Assembly: GCA_028554645.1 (NCBI GenBank) | Contig: JAQOOI010000042.1 | Location: 83,754 to 147,753, forward strand | Source: Omphalotus guepiniiformis | Taxonomy: Eukaryota > Basidiomycota > Agaricomycetes > Agaricales > Omphalotaceae | Length of the DNA stretch: 64,000 bases | Direction: 5' to 3' | In this document: positions 59,968 through 64,000 of the stretch, piece by piece | Layout: each line of letters opens with the position of its first letter | How positions within the stretch are numbered: the first letter of the stretch is position 1 | Notes under the pieces: generated by a model | Seen by the model: only the letters and a program-made list of their open reading frames with translations | Told to the model about the DNA's origin: nothing | Database searches by the model: none | Position numbers and translations under genes: made by a program

Positions 59968-61465
59968 ATGTCTACCTACGGCCACCTTTTCCGCGTAACT
60001 ACCTTCGGTGAAAGCCACTGTGCTTCTGTGGGTGCCATTATCGACGGATGTCCCCCAGTGAGTCTCGTACATACTCTACACATTTCGGATTCTAACGATT
60101 GCCTTAGGGATTGAATCTCTCTCCAGAGGACATCCAGATCCAACTCAACAGACGGAGACCAGGTCAGAGCAACCTCACAACTCCCGTACGTATCGTGTCA
60201 AGTCTCCTAGGATCTCTATTCACCGCATATACTCAGAGAAACGAAAAAGATCGAGTTCATCTCCAATCGGGGTTAGAGCACGGTGTCACGCTCGGTACCC
60301 CCATCGCACTCCTGATTAAGAATGAGGACCAGCGACCGCATGATTATTCCGAGACCGATCTATACCCCGACCCAGTCACGCAGATTATACGTACCTCGAG
60401 AAGTACGGAGTAAAGGCTAGCTCAGGCGGTGGAAGAAGCAGTGCACGAGAAACCATCGGTTGAGGGGTTTTGAATCTTCATCTTCCCGGTCTAATCCTAG
60501 TTGGCTCACTTGCTTCCTCATCTCAGGTCGCGTCGCAGCAGGTGCCATAGCCGAAAAATACCTCAAGCTGGCGTACGGAATTGAGGTTGTAGCGTTCGTT
60601 TCTTCCGTAGGCAAAATTCACCTCCCTTCGTCTGTTGCACCACCTGCTGCCGGAGATGACGAGGAGACGGACGATGCACAAGACGCGTTAACGGAGGAGT
60701 TTAGACATCTGCTTTCGTCGGTGACGAGGGAACAGGTAGATTCACACCCAACGAGATGTCCGCATACGGAGACCGCCGATAAAATGACCCAGGTTTGTCT
60801 GTCTATTCAACTTCCGCAAAAGTTCCTATCTAACCCAATGTTTTTTTTCAGCGAATTATCCGCGCAAAAGAATCTTCAGATTCCATTGGAGGTACTGTCA
60901 CCTGTGTCATCCGCAACGTCCCCTCGGGTCTGGGTGAGCCTTGTTTCGACAAATTCGAAGCAACGCTCGCACACGCTATGTTATCGATTCCCGCTACGAA
61001 GGCATTCGAGATTGGTTCCGGTTTTCGCGGGACAGAGGTACCGGGAAGTAAACACAATGACGCCTTTGTCAAGCGCGAGGATGGTAAATTGGGCACGAAG
61101 ACGAACTGGAGTGGAGGAGTGCAAGGGGGAATAACGAATGGAGAGGATATCTATTTCAGGTTTGTGAACTCTTGAATCTCTTTCTTTCTGGTCAATCTTA
61201 ACGTATGTTGGTTAGAATTGGATTCAAATCTCCTGCGACCATCTCACAAGCGCAAGACACAGCTCAATACGACGGCACGCCAGGATCTCTAGCCGCACGA
61301 GGAAGACACGATCCATGCGTCGTACCCCGTGCGGTGCCTATTGTCGAGGCTATGGCCAGCATCGTCGTCATGGATCAACTGCTGATTCAGAACGCCCGCA
61401 AAACGGCAGCGGGATTGCTTCCCCCGATTACAACACTGCCGCCGACAATGGTGATGCCCAAGTAG
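59968..61465 (+). CDS. ARO2: Chorismate synthase, with an apparent one-base frameshift in exon 3
   Basis: Six exons (59968-60057, 60108-60185, 60237-60458, 60527-60792, 60852-61159, 61216-61465). Converts EPSP to chorismate, the last step of the shikimate pathway, using reduced FMN. Signatures: [38 protein letters not shown] and [18 protein letters not shown]. The sum is 1214 bp, one short of a multiple of three. In exon 3 the frame runs ...SETDLYP and must shift one base at the TACCCCGACCC run (60363-60373) to continue [14 protein letters not shown]. With that base the protein is about 404 residues, normal for the family. Because the gene is essential and everything else is perfect, a missing C in a homopolymer in the assembly is likelier than a real mutation. 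Terminal residues TMVMPK then TAG. Confidence 0.95.
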
Positions 61466-61730
61466 AGATCTACATACTCAAAATTAACAATAGAAGACGT
61501 GGTATTTGACTGACAAGTGACATTGGTTGCGACATGGGATATACGATTGCATGGATGTATGGTATACAATGTACATGTACATCATCTACATAATAAGAAT
61601 ACTCAAGAAAGCAATATGGCAAGATATTCACAATGGGTACAGGAACTTAAAAGTCCGAGTCCGAATCTTCTGCGTATCTGCAGCATAATATCGGCTCAAG
61701 TTGCCACCACCACCACTATACGCGAAAAGG

Positions 61731-62567
61731 TCAACGAGAAGGAGGATAAGACAACTGAAACCAACCCACATGGCGATTCAAAAGCCTCGCAGGCCATTTT
61801 CCAAACATCACGTCGATCTCATGGTTCAACCTCGCCTGGTACTGACTATCCGATTCCCATCTCGACCGGTCATCAGTAGAAGCTTGATGCTGCACGTATA
61901 AAGAACGAGCGCGAATAGCACGGTTTTGTCCATCTAACAAGGGTGTAGTCTCGTCGGCCGTCCTCGCATTGGAAGCGCAGACTATTACCATCTTCTTCCG
62001 AAGTTTTGCCTTTGCTTCTGCCCAGGCCCAGGCCCTTGCTGCTGCTGCTGCTGTTTCTGTCGCGAAACCAACAGCCGCACGCGCTGACCTAGGGGACCCC
62101 ACTTGGACGAGGCAGAAGGCGATTCGTCATCCCTGAACCGGATAGGAACAGATATAGATGATGAGGGGGAACTAGAGAGTGATTGGGAATGGGAATTGGA
62201 CGGGGGTGTATCTGGACGGTGTCGATGATGCTTGTGCAGCAGCCCAGACGTTGATGCGCACTCGAGAGCGGAAGCGTAATCGTGCGATTCGGAGAAAGAA
62301 GGTGATACTTCGTCGTTGGGATTGTCTCGAACGTCAATGACCTCTGTCGAGAGTGGTTCCAGGCTGGAAGCATCCAATTCTGAGATCGTGTATCCTGGTC
62401 GGTCTGACGAGGCTCATTTTTAATAAAGCAACACTGATTATCGCAAGACAATGATACGAACCTAATTCTCCTTTTCCCCCTTCCGAATCGTCATCTTCAC
62501 CGTCAGGCGCGTTCAAATCTGAATCTGGGACCGAGTCTGGTTCATTCGAATCGTTCAAATGATGCAT
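61731..62567 (-). CDS. Hypothetical acidic protein with DETTPLL motif
   Basis: Three exons (62567-62462, 62379-62089, 62017-61731) join in frame to 227 residues. Exon 1 is acidic (DGEDDDSEGG). Exon 2 is Ser/His/Pro-rich and ends WGPL. A 71-bp intron that contains the CAG/CTG-rich tract (which would otherwise read as polyglutamine and end in a stop) leads to exon 3: AKAKLRKKMVIVCASNARTA, then DETTPLL, an acidic dileucine-type sorting motif, and a conserved-looking end (YQARLNHEIDVMFGKW...GWFQLSYPPSR). No known family recognised; no signal peptide or membrane segment. The 3' end converges with chorismate synthase, 265 bp away. Confidence 0.62.
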
Positions 62568-64000
62568 GCTTCGACCCGGAAATTTATATCATTAGCACTG
62601 AGTTGAGAGGCTAATTTTTGTTCGCGCTGCCAGCGACGTACGAGCAATACGAAACTAAGTAGGATCCGGATCCATATAAAATTTTAAGTAATTGCCTTAC
62701 GTGCAACGGCGGGCGCTGTGGGTGCAAAGAGAACCTTGTTTAGGGTCACATGAATTGACACGATTGTCTGGCCACTACAGACGCCTGGACCTCGGAGTCG
62801 TGTTTTTTCTCAAAGACTTATTGAAGTATCCACTGAAAGGAAAAAGAACTTGGGTTTCAGTGCCCAGAACCTGCTGCCTGCATCGATGTTGATACACAGC
62901 CCAATTCTTGATAGAATTTACTCTTAAAGCAAGCGGAACATAGAAGACTCGGCGGCTTGTATTGTTCTCGGTGTTGACAACTTACACGGATGAGTACAGT
63001 TGCCACCGTTGAAGGTGCAGATGAAGATAGGGGTTTTTGAACGAGCACTGCTGGTCAAAATTGAACGACGCCCCGCTTCAACACAGCATTCAAAGCCGAG
63101 GTCTTATCATGATCTTAGATGGAGAAGAAATTTGATATTAATGCGCCACTGCGAACTTCGAAGGAGCAGTGAAATTGTTTAAATTGAAGGAGATGTTCCA
63201 TGTTTATATGTTGAGTATTCCACGTCTACTTGATGATGAACCTGCCCAGACCTAGCCCCCTTGAGATTGTGAGATTCATTAATGGGACAAGCATGGAGAT
63301 CTGAGAGTTGACTTGGAGGTGCCAATCGTGGGATGAACGTAAGAATTGTAAGGTCGAAAGTATGTAGTGTGGGAGGTGAACCGGCCCGTGTACCCTGCCG
63401 TTACGCAGGTGCCGGCTAACTTTGCTTCCACTTCTCACTGCTTCCAATGACAAGAAATTTGCCTGAAGACTTGCTTGAACGACCGCCTGCGCCCAGCAAA
63501 CTTTGACGCTCTCGTTTGTTATGTACAATATAGCCCAATCTACCATTCATATACTCATCATCTTCTCTAAAGGTCTCCGTGATCTACACCTGAGTTTCTC
63601 AAGCATAGCTGCTTCGGTTTTTCGAAGGTAGCAACCCCTTAGGCCTAGTTGCTCGCGTCATCTTGCATGTTCTCAGCGTTATTTATGCAGCAAACTCCAT
63701 TTCTCAGGTTCGCCCGTAAACCTTCGCCCTCTACAAATGTCAAACGGACTGAAGGCGTTCATGCTTTGGAATATGACTTCTAGCAAAGAATCACAAGCAT
63801 GAGTATTCGAATCCAATATTCAGGCGCCGGGTTGCTAGTTCCCCTTGCACGCCGTGTGCGCTCTTCTTCCACGTTCCCCGAATGTTCGGTCGTTCATGAG
63901 GTGAGATGAGCCTCAGATGACGCTCTTGGCCCTGGGGGGGGGTGACTAGATGATGCCTGAGCATTTTGTTGAATCTACCACGGAAGGTTTTTTGGATATA
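62568..64000. other. No gene recognised to the end of the window
   Basis: About 1.4 kb with only short frames on both strands (longest 106 codons at 63226-63546, minus, no motif). Contains a run of nine G at 63935-63943, a possible assembly weak spot. A gene may begin beyond the window. Confidence 0.45.

Noticed and set aside
1..64000. tRNA, rRNA, CRISPR arrays or bacterial-type operons
   Set aside because: None seen; introns, fungal gene families and retroelements show a eukaryotic chromosome.

Overview
The window looks like chromosomal DNA of a basidiomycete fungus, probably an Agaricomycete. Genes have many short GT-AG introns, the housekeeping genes (chorismate synthase, a Skt5/Chs4-type chitin synthase activator, a GMC oxidoreductase) are fungal in type, and much of the sequence is Ty3/Gypsy, Helitron and DDE-transposase material of the kind common in mushroom genomes. 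The species cannot be named from sequence alone.

Layout. (1) Positions 1-27328 hold two nested LTR retrotransposons. The outer element starts before the window and ends in a 1380-bp 3' LTR (25949-27328). It has gag, protease and an RT/RNase H pol lacking nearly all integrase, followed by two spliced genes on the opposite strand (A and B). Its gene B is split by a complete, young 16.45-kb element (7285-23735) with two almost identical 1.8-kb LTRs, gag, protease, a full pol with integrase, and its own antisense genes A and B. (2) Positions 27544-30600 are a broken DDE transposase gene, itself interrupted by a solo LTR (28193-29454) of the outer family. (3) Positions 31.2-48.8 kb are an accessory region: two uncertain multi-exon genes on the minus strand, a Ser/Pro-rich gene, a TET/JBP-like dioxygenase gene, and a Helitron Rep-helicase whose frame continues past one TGA into a ubiquitin-protease-like domain. 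A small tandem-repeat ORF and a decayed second copy of the protease domain follow. (4) Positions 49.2-62.6 kb are ordinary host genes: SKT5-like (-), an Scm3-like centromere chaperone candidate (+), GMC oxidoreductase (+), a small nuclear-type protein (-), chorismate synthase (+, with an apparent one-base frameshift) and an acidic hypothetical (-). No gene was found from 62.6 kb to the end.

How the parts work together, and the main candidate for something new. Both Gypsy elements express gag, pro and pol in three frames that appear to be joined by two successive -1 frameshift sites. Both carry a pair of antisense, intron-containing genes between pol and the 3' LTR. Product B has a six-cysteine zinc-type motif and, in the outer copy, an AT-hook; product A has basic, nuclear-localisation-like patches. 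The inner element also contains at least 15 exact copies, on both strands, in coding and non-coding DNA and in different reading frames, of the 9-mer GTTAGATAC; about 0.13 would be expected by chance. I propose, as inference, that the antisense genes encode DNA-binding factors that recognise motifs dispersed through their own element, a self-recognition system comparable in logic to the VANC proteins of plant VANDAL transposons. Polypurine-tract-like sites lie both next to the 3' LTR and between genes A and B in each element, which points to a modular build.
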